Shown here: in pieces, positions 24,960-33,570 of the stretch
How positions within the stretch are numbered: position 1 is the stretch's first letter
Layout of the letters: every line of letters begins with the position of its first letter
Assembly: GCA_020845955.1 (NCBI GenBank)
Contig: JADLEU010000100.1
Coordinates: forward strand, 1-64,000
DNA: 64,000 nt
Direction of reading: 5' to 3'
DNA from: Anaerolineales bacterium
GTDB taxonomy: Bacteria; Chloroflexota; Anaerolineae; Anaerolineales; UBA6663
Made by a program: the position numbers and the translations under genes
Notes under the pieces: generated by a model
The model's database searches: none
The model's input: only the letters and a program-made list of their open reading frames with translations
Told to the model about the DNA's origin: nothing

Positions 24960-26225
24960 ATGCGGCGTACATCGTGGCTGCTGCTGGGGTGCGCCGGGCT
25001 GCTTCATCTGGTGCTGCTGGCCAGCTGGCGCTGGCCGCAACCGCTAGTCCCCTACTTTTTCGACGCCACGGTCCTCAGCGGGGGGCGCGGCCTCGATTTT
25101 TACGCCATCTACCAGGCAGGCTACAACGCCCGACACGGCTGGGATATCTACGAAGGTGATCCCGCAAAGGTGGAGATCGTCGTGCCTTACTTCACGCCGT
25201 TCCGCTATCTGCCGATCGTCGCCTACTCCGCCGGGGCCGCGCTCAGCCTGCTGCCCCCGCTCACGGCTTTCAAGCTATGGGTCGTGTTGGTGGAGTTGAC
25301 CTTGCTGGCCTGCGTGGCGGCGACTTACCGGGTCACACGGTATGATCCAGACCTGTTCGCCCGCCTGGCGGCCATGTGGCTGGTCTTCACGCCGTACTAC
25401 CTCGAGCTGTTCATGGGCCAGTTCTCGCTGGTACAGGGCGCGTTGATCTTTGGGATGCTGGTCTTAGCTGCCCCGGCTGAGACCGACCAGGCCCAGACGC
25501 CGCGCTGGCGCCTTTTCGGCGGCCTGTGGCTCACCAGTCTACTCTGGAAAATCAACACAGTCGTGTTCGTGCCCGCGCTTGGGCGGTGGGGCCGCTGGCG
25601 CACGCTGGCAGCGGCCACCGCCGTTGTGGCATTGACTACCCTGCCCTACTTTTATGCCTTCCCCGCCCATGCCGTCGACCTGTTGGCCAATAACTTTGGC
25701 AACACCGTCAGCCGGCCGGAGTTGGGCAACCTCGGGTTTCGGCAGCTAGTCTTCACGGCGTTGAACGCGGCCGGCGCCGGCCCAGGGCTCCAGGCCTGGG
25801 CCCAGCGCGCCGTCGTTCTGGCCGTGGGCGGCTTGGCGCTGGGGCTGACTGCCGGCCGGCCGGCCGGGCGGCCGGCCGATCTACTTTCGCTGTGGCTGAC
25901 GGCCTACTTTCTGGCCACACCCCAGGTGTGGGAGCACCACTACGTAATGATGCTGCCGGCTGTTATCGCGGCCTATCGCGTCGGGCCGCGCTGGACGTTG
26001 GCGGCGCTGTGGCTGCTCCTGGCGCTGCCCACTCCCTTCGGCTTCACCGGCCTGCAACCGCTGATTGCCGCAAATCACGACCTGCGCGCTTTCGCGCTCG
26101 AACCGGCCTGGCGCCCCCTGCTCCAGCATGCCTCGAAGGCGCTGCCCACGCTGGCCCTGTTCATTTACTGGGCTCATCGCGTTTACACCTCGTCGCCGCC
26201 TGGGCAGCTGGCGCCTGCTCTCTAG
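24960..26225 (+). CDS. GT87-like (DUF2029) membrane glycosyltransferase
   Basis: A 421-residue protein with about ten membrane segments. The first periplasmic loop has GGRGLDFYAIYQAGYNARHG and IYEGDPAKVEI, where the Asp-Phe-Tyr motif is the usual signature of the GT87/DUF2029 (polyprenol-phosphate-sugar dependent) family. PYFTPFRYLP and a later WEHHYVMMLP are also characteristic. Members transfer mannose or arabinose to cell-envelope lipids or glycans. The ATG lies 20 bp after the HTH-ClpN gene. Donor and acceptor cannot be read from the sequence. Confidence 0.75.
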   Translation: MRRTSWLLLGCAGLLHLVLLASWRWPQPLVPYFFDATVLSGGRGLDFYAIYQAGYNARHGWDIYEGDPAKVEIVVPYFTPFRYLPIVAYSAGAALSLLPPLTAFKLWVVLVELTLLACVAATYRVTRYDPDLFARLAAMWLVFTPYYLELFMGQFSLVQGALIFGMLVLAAPAETDQAQTPRWRLFGGLWLTSLLWKINTVVFVPALGRWGRWRTLAAATAVVALTTLPYFYAFPAHAVDLLANNFGNTVSRPELGNLGFRQLVFTALNAAGAGPGLQAWAQRAVVLAVGGLALGLTAGRPAGRPADLLSLWLTAYFLATPQVWEHHYVMMLPAVIAAYRVGPRWTLAALWLLLALPTPFGFTGLQPLIAANHDLRAFALEPAWRPLLQHASKALPTLALFIYWAHRVYTSSPPGQLAPAL

Positions 26226-26265
26226 CCCAAGCGGCCACAATTCTCCCAACTCTGACCTGACCCGG

Positions 26266-26274
26266 TGGTATAAT
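26266..26274 (+). promoter_or_regulatory. extended -10 promoter for the pdh operon
   Basis: TGG followed by TATAAT (26269-26274), about 63 nt upstream of the pdhA ATG. No good -35 hexamer was seen. Confidence 0.5.
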
Positions 26275-26337
26275 CTTCTTGCTGGGGATGACGCGCCTTA
26301 CTTTATCTCCCACTGTCCGGCATAATCTGGAGGGCCG

Positions 26338-27315
26338 ATGGATCAGGCCGAGCACTTGACTCTGTATCAACAGATGGTGGTCATACGCCGCCTGGAAGAA
26401 AAGAGCGCCGAACTCTACCAGCAGGGCAAAATCGGTGGTTTTCTGCACCTGTATATTGGCCAGGAAGCGACCGGGGTGGGCGCTGTCGCGGCCCGCAGCC
26501 CACACGACAATGTGATCACGGCCTACCGCGACCACGGCATCGCGGTCGCGTGCGGCATGGAACCAAAGGTCATCCTGGCCGAAATGCTCGGCAAGGTGAC
26601 GGGCTGCTGCAAGGGAAAAGGCGGCTCGATGCACTTGGCCGACAAACGGCTCAACTTCTGGGGCGGCCACGCCATTGTAGGCGCCCACATCCCCCTCGCT
26701 ACTGGCCTGGCCCTGGCCAATAAGTTCCGCGGCGAAGACTCCGTCACCCTGTGCTTCTTTGGCGACGGCGCCACAAATATCGGATACTTCCACGAGGGCC
26801 TAAACCTGGCCGCGGTTTGGGATCTGCCGATCGTCTTCATCTGCGAGAACAATCAGTATGGCATGGGCACGTCCATTGAGCGTGCCTCGGCCGTGCCCGA
26901 GATGCGCCAGAAGGCCGAGGCTTACGGCATGCCCAGCGCCCGGGTGGACGGTATGGAACTCCTGGCCGTGCACGAGGCAGCGGCCGCGGCCATTGCCCAT
27001 GCTCGCGCCGGCCAGGGTCCATACTTTCTCGAGGCGCTGACCTACCGCTACCGCGGCCACTCGATGGGCGATCCGGAGCGCTATCGCAAACAAGAAGAAG
27101 TGCGCCGCTGGCAGAGCGATGACCCAATTGGCAAGTTTGAGGCGGTGCTGCTCAAGCGCGGCATTTCGCCTGATGACCTCAATGCCATCGAAGCCCAGGC
27201 CGAAGCGACCATCGCCGACGCGGTCCGTTTCGCCGAAGAATCCCCGTTCCCCCCGCCTGAAGAACTCTGGCGCGATGTCTACGCCGAGCCCGAGGCGGAG
27301 CCGCAGCCGGCCTGA
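26338..27315 (+). CDS. pdhA: pyruvate dehydrogenase E1 component, alpha subunit
   Basis: A 325-residue thiamine-diphosphate enzyme subunit. The TPP motif runs from FFGDGATNIGYFHEGLNLAA to VFICENNQYGMGT. The segment GGSMHLADKRLNFWGGHAIV and the phosphorylation-loop region YRYRGHSMGDPERYR are typical of E1alpha of pyruvate or acetoin dehydrogenases. A GGAGGG box precedes the ATG. With E1beta it decarboxylates the oxoacid and loads the acyl group on E2. The operon order alpha-beta-E2 is standard. Pyruvate is the most likely substrate, but acetoin or branched-chain oxoacids are not excluded. Confidence 0.92.
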   Translation: MDQAEHLTLYQQMVVIRRLEEKSAELYQQGKIGGFLHLYIGQEATGVGAVAARSPHDNVITAYRDHGIAVACGMEPKVILAEMLGKVTGCCKGKGGSMHLADKRLNFWGGHAIVGAHIPLATGLALANKFRGEDSVTLCFFGDGATNIGYFHEGLNLAAVWDLPIVFICENNQYGMGTSIERASAVPEMRQKAEAYGMPSARVDGMELLAVHEAAAAAIAHARAGQGPYFLEALTYRYRGHSMGDPERYRKQEEVRRWQSDDPIGKFEAVLLKRGISPDDLNAIEAQAEATIADAVRFAEESPFPPPEELWRDVYAEPEAEPQPA

Positions 27316-27333
27316 GGCCGCTAGGATACTGCC

Positions 27334-28308
27334 ATGCCAGTCATGACCATTCGCGAGGCGGTCTCCCAGGCGCTGTGGGAGGAGATGGAGCGCGACCCCA
27401 ACGTCATCATCCTGGGCGAAGAGGTCGGCATGTGGGGCGGGACGTACGCCGTCACCAAGGGGTTCTACGACCACTTCGGCGCCGAGCGCGTGCGCGACAC
27501 GCCGATCGCCGAGGGCGTGATCGTCGGCGCCGCGGTGGGCGCCGCCATGAACGGTCTCAAGCCAGTAGCCGAGATCATGACGATCAACTTCGCCTTTCTG
27601 GCCATGGACCAGATCGTCAACCACGCGGCCAAGATCCACTCGATGTTCGGAGGCCAATTCGAGGTCCCCGTCGTGATACGGACGACCTCCGGCGGCGGCA
27701 AGCAGCTAGGCGCTACCCATTCCCAGACCCCAGACGTGATCTTCGCGCATTTTCCGGGCCTGAAGGTGGTGGCGCCGGCGACGCCCGCCGATGCCAAAGG
27801 CCTGCTCAAGTCCGCCATTCGCGGGCGAGACCCGGTGCTGTTCATCGAACACTCGACCATGTACCAGGAGCGCGGAGAAGTGCCGGCCGACAAGGATTTC
27901 CTGCTGCCCATCGGCAAGAGCGATGTCAAGCGCCCCGGCAACGACGTGACCATCGTCACGTACTCGAAAATGGTGCAGATCACCATGCGGGCCGTAAAGC
28001 AACTGGAGGCCGAAGGCATTGACTGCGAAGTCATCGACCTGCGCAGCCTGCGGCCGCTGGATCTCGGCCCGGTGTACGCGTCTTTCAAGAAAACGAACCG
28101 GGCCGTCATCGTCGAAGAAGGCTGGCGCAGCTATGGTGTCGGCGCCGAAGTGGCCGCTCGCATCTACGAGGAGTGTTTTGATTACCTGGATGCTCCCATC
28201 CAGCGCGTGGCGCAGAAGGAAGTCCCCCTGCCCTACAGCGCCGACCTGGAGAAGAGCGCTATCCCCGGTCCCGCCGACGTGATCGCGGCGGTCAAGGCCG
28301 TTGTGTAG
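27334..28308 (+). CDS. pdhB: pyruvate dehydrogenase E1 component, beta subunit
   Basis: A 324-residue E1beta. It has MTIREAVSQALWEEMERDPN, the conserved EEVGMWGGTYAVTKGFYDHF, DTPIAEGVIVGAAVGAAMNG and the C-terminal segment DLRSLRPLDLGPVYASFKKT. The conserved glutamate that activates TPP is in the early EEV block. It follows pdhA after 18 bp. Length is normal. The full set forms a soluble cytoplasmic complex with the E2 encoded next. Confidence 0.93.
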   Translation: MPVMTIREAVSQALWEEMERDPNVIILGEEVGMWGGTYAVTKGFYDHFGAERVRDTPIAEGVIVGAAVGAAMNGLKPVAEIMTINFAFLAMDQIVNHAAKIHSMFGGQFEVPVVIRTTSGGGKQLGATHSQTPDVIFAHFPGLKVVAPATPADAKGLLKSAIRGRDPVLFIEHSTMYQERGEVPADKDFLLPIGKSDVKRPGNDVTIVTYSKMVQITMRAVKQLEAEGIDCEVIDLRSLRPLDLGPVYASFKKTNRAVIVEEGWRSYGVGAEVAARIYEECFDYLDAPIQRVAQKEVPLPYSADLEKSAIPGPADVIAAVKAVV

Positions 28309-28345
28309 TTGTAGCGCGGTTCGCCAGTGCCAAGGGAATTGACCC

Positions 28346-29674
28346 ATGCCTGAACTAGTCCCCATGCCCAAGCTCGGTTTCGACATGGCTGAAGGCACGC
28401 TTGTCCGCAAAGTCAAGCAAGACGGTGAGGCAGTCAAGAAGGGCGAAGTCCTGGCTGAGATCGAGACTGACAAGGCCACGGTCGAAGTGGAAGCGCCGGC
28501 GAGCGGGGTCGTGAAGGGCTGGGTGGTCGACGAAGGTCAGGCGGTTCCGGTGGGCGCGCTGATGGCCATCATTGGCGCGCCTGATGAACAGGTCGATGTG
28601 GCCGCCCTGAAGGCCAGCGCCGGCCATGCGCAGGACGGCACAATGGCCAAGGCCGCCGCTGAGGAAGTGCCCCAGGGCGCCGCCGGCGCTGCGGCCAGCC
28701 AGGCAGCGCCGCAGTCTGGCGCCGGTCCAGCACAAGTCGAGATCCGGCCCCAAAAGCAGAACGGGAAGCCGCCAGCCGGGGCCGGCCCAGAAATCGCGCC
28801 GGCCGCCGGGGGCGGAGCGCCGGCATCACCCATCGCGCGCAAGATGGCCAGCGAAGCTGGCGTCGATATCCAGCAGATCCCCGGCACCGGCCCCGGCGGC
28901 CGTATCACCAAGAAAGACGTCGAGCAGTATCTCAGCCGACCACAGCCGGCCGCCCCGGTCGCCACGCCCGCGGTGCCCACGGTCTCGAGTCAGGACCAGG
29001 AAGTGCCGCTAACGCGCCTGCGCCAACTCATCGCCCGGCGCATGACGGAGTCCAAGCAGACCGTTCCGCAGTTCTATGTCAACACTGAAGTCGACATGGC
29101 CGCGGCCATGGAACTGCGCCGGCAGTTGAACTCCTTCGTGCCCGAGGAGCGCAAGCTCTCAGTCAACGACCTCATTATCAAGGCCGCGGCGCTGGCCCTG
29201 CGCGACTTTCCTAATCTCAATGCCAGCTTCGGCGGCGATAAGGTCGTCCACAAGGGCCGCGTCAATATCGGCAATGCCGTGGCCATCGAAGGCGGGCTGC
29301 TCACGGTTGTGGTCAAGGATGCCGATCAGAAGTCGCTGGGCCAGATTGCGGCCGAAATGAAAGCAATGGTGGGGCGCGTCCGCGCGGGCAAAGTCCAGGG
29401 TGGCGATATCGAAGGCTCGACGTTCTCAGTCTCGAACCTGGGCATGTACGACGTGGACCATTTCATTGCTATCATTAACCCGCCCGAGGCCGCCATTCTA
29501 GCCACGGGCGCGGTCAAGCAAGTGCCGGTCATCAAGGACGGCGCGGTGGTGCCTGGCCAGCGGATGCTGGCCACGGTCTCGGCCGATCACCGCGTCACCG
29601 ACGGCGCCGAGGCAGCCCGCTTCCTCCAAGCCGTCAAGCAATACCTGGAAGAGCCCATGCGGCTCTTGTTGTAA
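28346..29674 (+). CDS. pdhC: dihydrolipoyl acyltransferase (E2) of the 2-oxoacid dehydrogenase complex
   Basis: A 442-residue E2. Residues 1-78 are a single lipoyl domain with the lipoylated lysine K43 in EIETDKATVEVEAPASG. An Ala/Pro/Gly-rich linker follows. The peripheral-subunit-binding domain is near residues 153-192 (SPIARKMASEAGVDIQQIPG, then GPGGRITKKDVEQYL). The catalytic domain starts near residue 215 (LTRLRQLIARRMTESKQTV) and ends with the active site DHRVTDGAEAARFL. No E3 lipoamide dehydrogenase gene follows, so E3 must be encoded elsewhere. Confidence 0.94.
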   Translation: MPELVPMPKLGFDMAEGTLVRKVKQDGEAVKKGEVLAEIETDKATVEVEAPASGVVKGWVVDEGQAVPVGALMAIIGAPDEQVDVAALKASAGHAQDGTMAKAAAEEVPQGAAGAAASQAAPQSGAGPAQVEIRPQKQNGKPPAGAGPEIAPAAGGGAPASPIARKMASEAGVDIQQIPGTGPGGRITKKDVEQYLSRPQPAAPVATPAVPTVSSQDQEVPLTRLRQLIARRMTESKQTVPQFYVNTEVDMAAAMELRRQLNSFVPEERKLSVNDLIIKAAALALRDFPNLNASFGGDKVVHKGRVNIGNAVAIEGGLLTVVVKDADQKSLGQIAAEMKAMVGRVRAGKVQGGDIEGSTFSVSNLGMYDVDHFIAIINPPEAAILATGAVKQVPVIKDGAVVPGQRMLATVSADHRVTDGAEAARFLQAVKQYLEEPMRLLL

Positions 29675-29699
29675 CCCTTGCCCCAAGGAGCCTGTTCGC

Positions 29700-30104
29700 A
29701 TGAGCGCCACCGCTGCCAGCTGGTTTTACCGCATGCCCGAGAAGGAGCCCTACCTTCTCGCGGAACGCGTCAACGGCACCTTCTGGGAAGCACGCCTGGG
29801 CGGCGTGTGGCTCCAGGTCGTGAAAGCTGACCCACCCTTTCGGATGGAGGGCACTTACAACGGCGCCCAAATCGCCCTGGAATGGGAGCCGAACAAGTGG
29901 CTGCGCGTGTCCAGCGCGCCAGCCTCGGCAGGGCTGGCCAATGCGCTCGCCAACATCGTGCGGCGGCGGCCCAGCCTACGCTACCAGACGCCCAGCGGCG
30001 ACACGGTTTGGGAATGGTGGCTGCAGGGCGCCGACAAGCGCTGGCAAGAACTGCAGGGCAAGCCAGCCTACCGCAGCCCGGTCCGCCTGGACCGGCCGAG
30101 CTAA
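29700..30104 (+). CDS. small soluble protein of unknown function
   Basis: A 134-residue protein rich in aromatics: ASWFYRMPEKEPYLLAERVN, GTFWEARLGGVWLQVVKADP, and a C-terminal VWEWWLQGADKRWQELQG. It is predicted mostly beta, without membrane segment or cysteine. It starts 25 bp after pdhC, with AAGGAG about 10 nt upstream of the ATG, and is followed by a terminator hairpin, so it is probably the last gene of the pdh operon. No family recognised. Confidence 0.65.
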   Translation: MSATAASWFYRMPEKEPYLLAERVNGTFWEARLGGVWLQVVKADPPFRMEGTYNGAQIALEWEPNKWLRVSSAPASAGLANALANIVRRRPSLRYQTPSGDTVWEWWLQGADKRWQELQGKPAYRSPVRLDRPS

Positions 30105-30119
30105 TCCCCCCGGGAGGCA

Positions 30120-30144
30120 ACAGGGCGACCAGTGGTCGCCCTGT
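30120..30144 (+). terminator. terminator hairpin after the pdh operon
   Basis: A perfect 11-bp stem ACAGGGCGACC / GGTCGCCCTGT with a 3-nt loop. The downstream tract is weak (GTCTAGTTT). Confidence 0.7.
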
Positions 30145-30187
30145 GTCTAGTTTGATATGACTTATGAGGTGAATGGAGGCAGCGCGC

Positions 30188-30757
30188 ATGAATGTTGCGC
30201 ACGACCTGGCCGCTTTCAAGCATATGGCCGCCGAGCTTCAGGACTACCTGCTTTCTAGCACTCTGTTCTGGCAGATGCAAGCGTCGAGCGACTTTCCCAA
30301 GCTAAGCCTGGGGATGCTGCTGCTCACCCAGGCCCGGCTCGAGGGCGCCGACTCTCTGCTCAGCCAGACCCAGCGCGCTGAGCGCAATGCGACCGCTCGC
30401 CAGGTCGATGCCACCCTGGGAAATTGGCAGGTGGCGGCTGAGAAGAAAGCCGCGCAGGAGTTCCGCAGCCGCGTCAACCTGTGGGAACAGTATTGGAATG
30501 ATTGCCGTGAGCAGCCCGTCACCTGCGCCGATAATTACCCGCAGGAGGTGACGCAGCGCGTGATCGCCGGGCTTCTGCTGCTCAAGTTTCCGCGCTTACT
30601 CGACTCGCCTGAGGCGCGCTCCCTCGAAGCGCTGGATCGCCTGGCGCGTGCCCGGCTGGTCGGCGGCCGGTGGATCTGGCCGCCTGACCTTCAACCCGGC
30701 TTCCCCGAGGCCGAGCACTGGTATCTGTACGGCCTGCCGGCCAGCCTGATCGGTTGA
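30188..30757 (+). CDS. conserved helical protein of unknown function
   Basis: A 189-residue soluble protein, probably all-helical. It opens with MNVAHDLAAFKHMAAELQDY and has LFWQMQASSDFPKLSLGMLL, QEFRSRVNLWEQYWNDCREQ and a Trp-rich C-terminus (GGRWIWPPDLQPGFPEAEHW). I chose the ATG at 30188 because GGAGG lies about 10 nt upstream; an ATG five codons earlier is possible. It is separated from the pdh operon by a terminator and faces the convergent rny gene. No family name recognised. Confidence 0.65.
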   Translation: MNVAHDLAAFKHMAAELQDYLLSSTLFWQMQASSDFPKLSLGMLLLTQARLEGADSLLSQTQRAERNATARQVDATLGNWQVAAEKKAAQEFRSRVNLWEQYWNDCREQPVTCADNYPQEVTQRVIAGLLLLKFPRLLDSPEARSLEALDRLARARLVGGRWIWPPDLQPGFPEAEHWYLYGLPASLIG

Positions 30758-30781
30758 GCGCCCCCGGCAGCCTGGACCTGG

Positions 30782-32323
30782 CTATTTGGCAAGTTCCGTG
30801 GCGCGTGTCTCGCGGATGACGGTAACACGGATCTGGCCAGGGTAGGTCATGCTCTCTTCAATCTTGCGCGCGATATTCTTGCTCAGCAACTGGGCTGCCA
30901 GGTCGTCAACTGCATCTGGGCGAACGATAATGCGGACCTCACGCCCGGCCTGCAACGCGTAGCTTTGCTGCACGCCTTCGAAGGAGTTGGCGATTTCCTC
31001 CAGTGTCCGTACGCGCTTTACGTACTGCTCGTACGACTCGCGGCGGGCGCCCGGGCGCGCGCCAGAAATCGCGTCGGCCGCCTCGACGATGATGGCCTCG
31101 ACCGAATCCTGCTCAGCCTCGTGGTGGTGGGCCGCAATCGTGTTGACGACCTTGGAAGGCACGCCATAGCGCCGGGCATACTCGGCCCCAATGGCGGCAT
31201 GGGTCCCCTCCACCTCGTGGTCGATCGCTTTGCCCAGGTCGTGCAGCAGACCGCCCGCCTTGGCCACCGCCACATCGGCCCCCATCTCGGCTGCGATAAC
31301 GCCGGCGATTTGGGCCGTCTCGATCGCGTGCGCGTGCTGGTTCTGCCCATAGGAAGTTCGGAACTTCAGCCGGCCCAATAGGCGCAGCACTTCGGGATGC
31401 AAGCCGGGCACGCCGGCCTCGTAGGCCGCCTGATCTCCGGCCTCGCGGATCGTCTGATCAACTTCCTTCTGGGCATCGCTGACCAGTTTCTCGATGTGCG
31501 CTGGGTGGATACGCCCGTCGACCACCAGCTTGGCCATGGCCCGCTTGGCGACCTCGCGGCGGATTGGATCGAAGGACGAGATGGTCACCGCCTCGGGCGT
31601 GTCGTCGACGACCACGTCGACTCCGGCCGCCTGCTCGAAGGCCCGGATGTTGCGCCCGTTACGGCCGATGATCCGGCCTTTCATTTCATCCGAGGGCAGG
31701 GGCACTACCGAGACGCTGATCTCGGACACGTGCTCAGAGGCGATGCGCTGGATGGCGGTCGCGATAATCTTGCGGGCACGGGCCTCCCCCTCGGCGCGCG
31801 CCTCCTCATCGATCTGGCGAATGGTGCGTGCCATATCGGTGCGGGCATCTTTTTCAACCGCCGCGACGAGCATGGCGCGGGCCTCGTCGCGAGTCATGGC
31901 CGCGATGCGCTGCAGCTCGGCCATGCGTTCCGCCTGCAGCTTGTTGATGTCGGACTCGCGGCGATCCAGCCCGCTCTGGCGTTTTTCCAGTTGGGCACGG
32001 CGCTGGTCGATCTGGTCGGTTTTGCGGTCCAGCTCCTCGCGCCGGCGCAGCAGGCGCTCGTCTTCCTTGTTCAGCTCGGCCAGGCGCCGAACCCCCTCCT
32101 CTTCTGCCTGGTTGCGAACCTTGAAGGCCTCGTCTTTGGCCCGCAGCACAACCTCGCGCGCTTCGGCCTCGGCCGTCTGAACCACGTTGCGCGCCTGAGC
32201 GCCCAACTCGGCCGCGCGCGCCTCAGCCTGGCGGCGCTGGTAAGCAAAGCCAGCCAGCGCCCCGACAGCCAGCGCCAGGATTGCCACGATGATGACGGTT
32301 ATGATGACCGCAGGCACACTCAT
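30782..32323 (-). CDS. rny: ribonuclease Y
   Basis: A 513-residue membrane-anchored endoribonuclease. It has an N-terminal membrane helix (AVIITVIIVAILALAVGALAG) and a long coiled coil (about 30-200) rich in Glu/Arg. The KH domain follows with RIIGRNGRNIRAFEQAAGVD. The HD domain has QNQHAHAIETAQIAGVIAAE and the metal pair in LLHDLGKAIDHE. RNase Y starts mRNA decay in many bacteria that lack RNase E. Length and domain order are normal. It lies 72 bp downstream of recX on the same strand. Confidence 0.95.
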   Translation of the reverse strand: MSVPAVIITVIIVAILALAVGALAGFAYQRRQAEARAAELGAQARNVVQTAEAEAREVVLRAKDEAFKVRNQAEEEGVRRLAELNKEDERLLRRREELDRKTDQIDQRRAQLEKRQSGLDRRESDINKLQAERMAELQRIAAMTRDEARAMLVAAVEKDARTDMARTIRQIDEEARAEGEARARKIIATAIQRIASEHVSEISVSVVPLPSDEMKGRIIGRNGRNIRAFEQAAGVDVVVDDTPEAVTISSFDPIRREVAKRAMAKLVVDGRIHPAHIEKLVSDAQKEVDQTIREAGDQAAYEAGVPGLHPEVLRLLGRLKFRTSYGQNQHAHAIETAQIAGVIAAEMGADVAVAKAGGLLHDLGKAIDHEVEGTHAAIGAEYARRYGVPSKVVNTIAAHHHEAEQDSVEAIIVEAADAISGARPGARRESYEQYVKRVRTLEEIANSFEGVQQSYALQAGREVRIIVRPDAVDDLAAQLLSKNIARKIEESMTYPGQIRVTVIRETRATELAK

Positions 32324-32394
32324 ACCCCACTCGCTTTCCGTGTCCCCGCGCGGGCAAAACCCACCGGAGACGGCTATTCGTTGAGCGCCAGCGC

Positions 32395-33036
32395 TCAGGG
32401 CCCCGGATCGGGCGCGGCCGGCTGGCCGATCTCGTTCCAGAGGCGTTCCACGACAGGCTCAACGATGTCATACCCAAAGCCGCGCCGGGCCAGGAAATCG
32501 CCCAGCTTGCGCCGAAATTCGTCTCGCCCCAAACCAGCCAGACGGCCGGCACGCTGGGCAGCGACCTTGTGGGCGGCGCTAGCGTCATCCAGGCCGTCCA
32601 GCGCCGCGCGCACAGCCGCGTCGCTGAGCCCCTTCTGTCTCAATTCCACCCGCAGCGCCCGTTTGCTGCGCGGCCGAAAGGTGGCCCGGTTGTCGACCCA
32701 GTAGTTGGCGAAGGCCTGGTCGTCCAGCAAGCCGGCCTCCCGGAGCCGCTCGACGACCGTGTCGATGAGAGCGGGCTCGATGCCGTGCTGCTTGAGCCGG
32801 CGACGGACCTCGGCCTCGGACCGCGGCCGCGGCGCCAGAAACTTCAAAGCACGCTCGTAGGCCTGTTCCGCGTCATCCAGGCCGCGCAGGTTTGCCAGCG
32901 CCGCATCGTCGAGCTCCTGGCCAATCTGCAGGCGAGCCGCCACAACCTTGGCCACTCCAAAGGCGTACTTGCCATCAAGGTACACATTGACGCGCGTCTT
33001 GTTGCGGGACTGCACCCGCAGCGCCGTGACTTTCAC
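32395..33036 (-). CDS. recX: regulatory protein RecX
   Basis: A 213-residue protein with GTG start at 33036, preceded by GGAG about 7 nt upstream. It opens with MKVTALRVQSRNKTRVNVYL when the GTG is read as Met. It carries RecX three-helix repeats: ALKFLAPRPRSEAEVRRRLK, VVERLREAGLLDDQAFANYW, LRVELRQKGLSDAAVRAALD. RecX inhibits or tunes RecA filaments. recA lies about 2.7 kb upstream on the same strand with a glycosyltransferase gene between, an unusual separation. A strong terminator hairpin sits only about 10 bp before the GTG, so expression may depend on readthrough or on a promoter not recognised here. Confidence 0.88.
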   Translation of the reverse strand: MKVTALRVQSRNKTRVNVYLDGKYAFGVAKVVAARLQIGQELDDAALANLRGLDDAEQAYERALKFLAPRPRSEAEVRRRLKQHGIEPALIDTVVERLREAGLLDDQAFANYWVDNRATFRPRSKRALRVELRQKGLSDAAVRAALDGLDDASAAHKVAAQRAGRLAGLGRDEFRRKLGDFLARRGFGYDIVEPVVERLWNEIGQPAAPDPGP

Positions 33037-33048
33037 CGTTCTCCGTCC

Positions 33049-33097
33049 AAAAACAAAACAGCCGTGTTCCGCCCGTCTGGGCGCACTCCACGGCTGT
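33049..33097 (-). terminator. intrinsic terminator just upstream of recX
   Basis: On the minus strand ACAGCCGTG (33097-33089) pairs with CACGGCTGT (33066-33058), with a 22-nt loop that can itself form GCGCCC/GGGCGG pairing. It is followed by TTTTGTTTTT. It is the natural end of a transcript starting near 33531. Confidence 0.8.
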
Positions 33098-33531
33098 TGA
33101 CTGGCATGGCCGCTCACTGACGAGCCGCCACGCCGGACTGTCTCAGTTGGCCGATTCAGGCCTGGGCGTGGCCGGCGGGGCCACAGCCAACTCAGGTTTG
33201 GTGCGCGGCTCGAAAGCAGGCCGTCATCCCCCTGGAAGCAGCGCCGCGCTGGAACACGTTCACGACCCGACCAAATGCCGCAGACTGCTTCGGTCCCCCG
33301 GTACCCTGAGTGAAACGATGACACCCGGCGGCGGGGGCAACGCGCTGACCCAACTCGGGCCTTCCGCCGGTGATTTCGTGGCAAGACTGAGACCGCATGT
33401 TAATTGGCCGTGGAAACCGCCCCTGATGGGCCAACGCCGCCAGGACCCAGCCAGCAACGGGCCAGCAGGATGGGTACCGAACGGCAGACGTTCTGCAAAG
33501 GTGGATATATAGCACGATCCAACTAAGCATG
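33058..33531 (-). ncRNA. possible non-coding transcript of unknown class between the GT39-like gene and recX
   Basis: This 474-bp stretch has a good promoter at one end (33567-33538) and an intrinsic terminator at the other, both on the minus strand. It has no coding region with the codon use of the neighbours. One 112-codon frame (33530-33192) exists but has scattered rare codons and no family resemblance. The size would fit RNase P RNA, tmRNA or a large SRP RNA. I looked for their conserved cores (GAGGAAAGUCCGGGC, the tmRNA ends, GGAAGCAGC) and did not find them. It may also be a long attenuated leader of recX. Confidence 0.45.
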
Positions 33532-33537
33532 GGCCGA

Positions 33538-33567
33538 ATTATAGCTGGGATTGGTTATTTATGCCAA
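33538..33567 (-). promoter_or_regulatory. sigma70-type promoter for the recX-proximal transcript
   Basis: Minus-strand TTGGCA (33567-33562), 18-bp spacer, perfect TATAAT (33543-33538). It lies just beyond the stop of the GT39-like gene. Confidence 0.65.
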
Positions 33568-33570
33568 ATC

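Noticed and set aside
33192-33530. 112-codon protein gene in the recX-proximal unit
   Set aside because: Scattered codon use unlike the neighbours, no ribosome site, low-complexity translation and no family resemblance.
33098-33531. RNase P RNA, tmRNA or large SRP RNA ahead of recX
   Set aside because: The conserved cores (GAGGAAAGUCCGGGC for RNase P, the paired ends of tmRNA, GGAAGCAGC of SRP) are absent on both strands.
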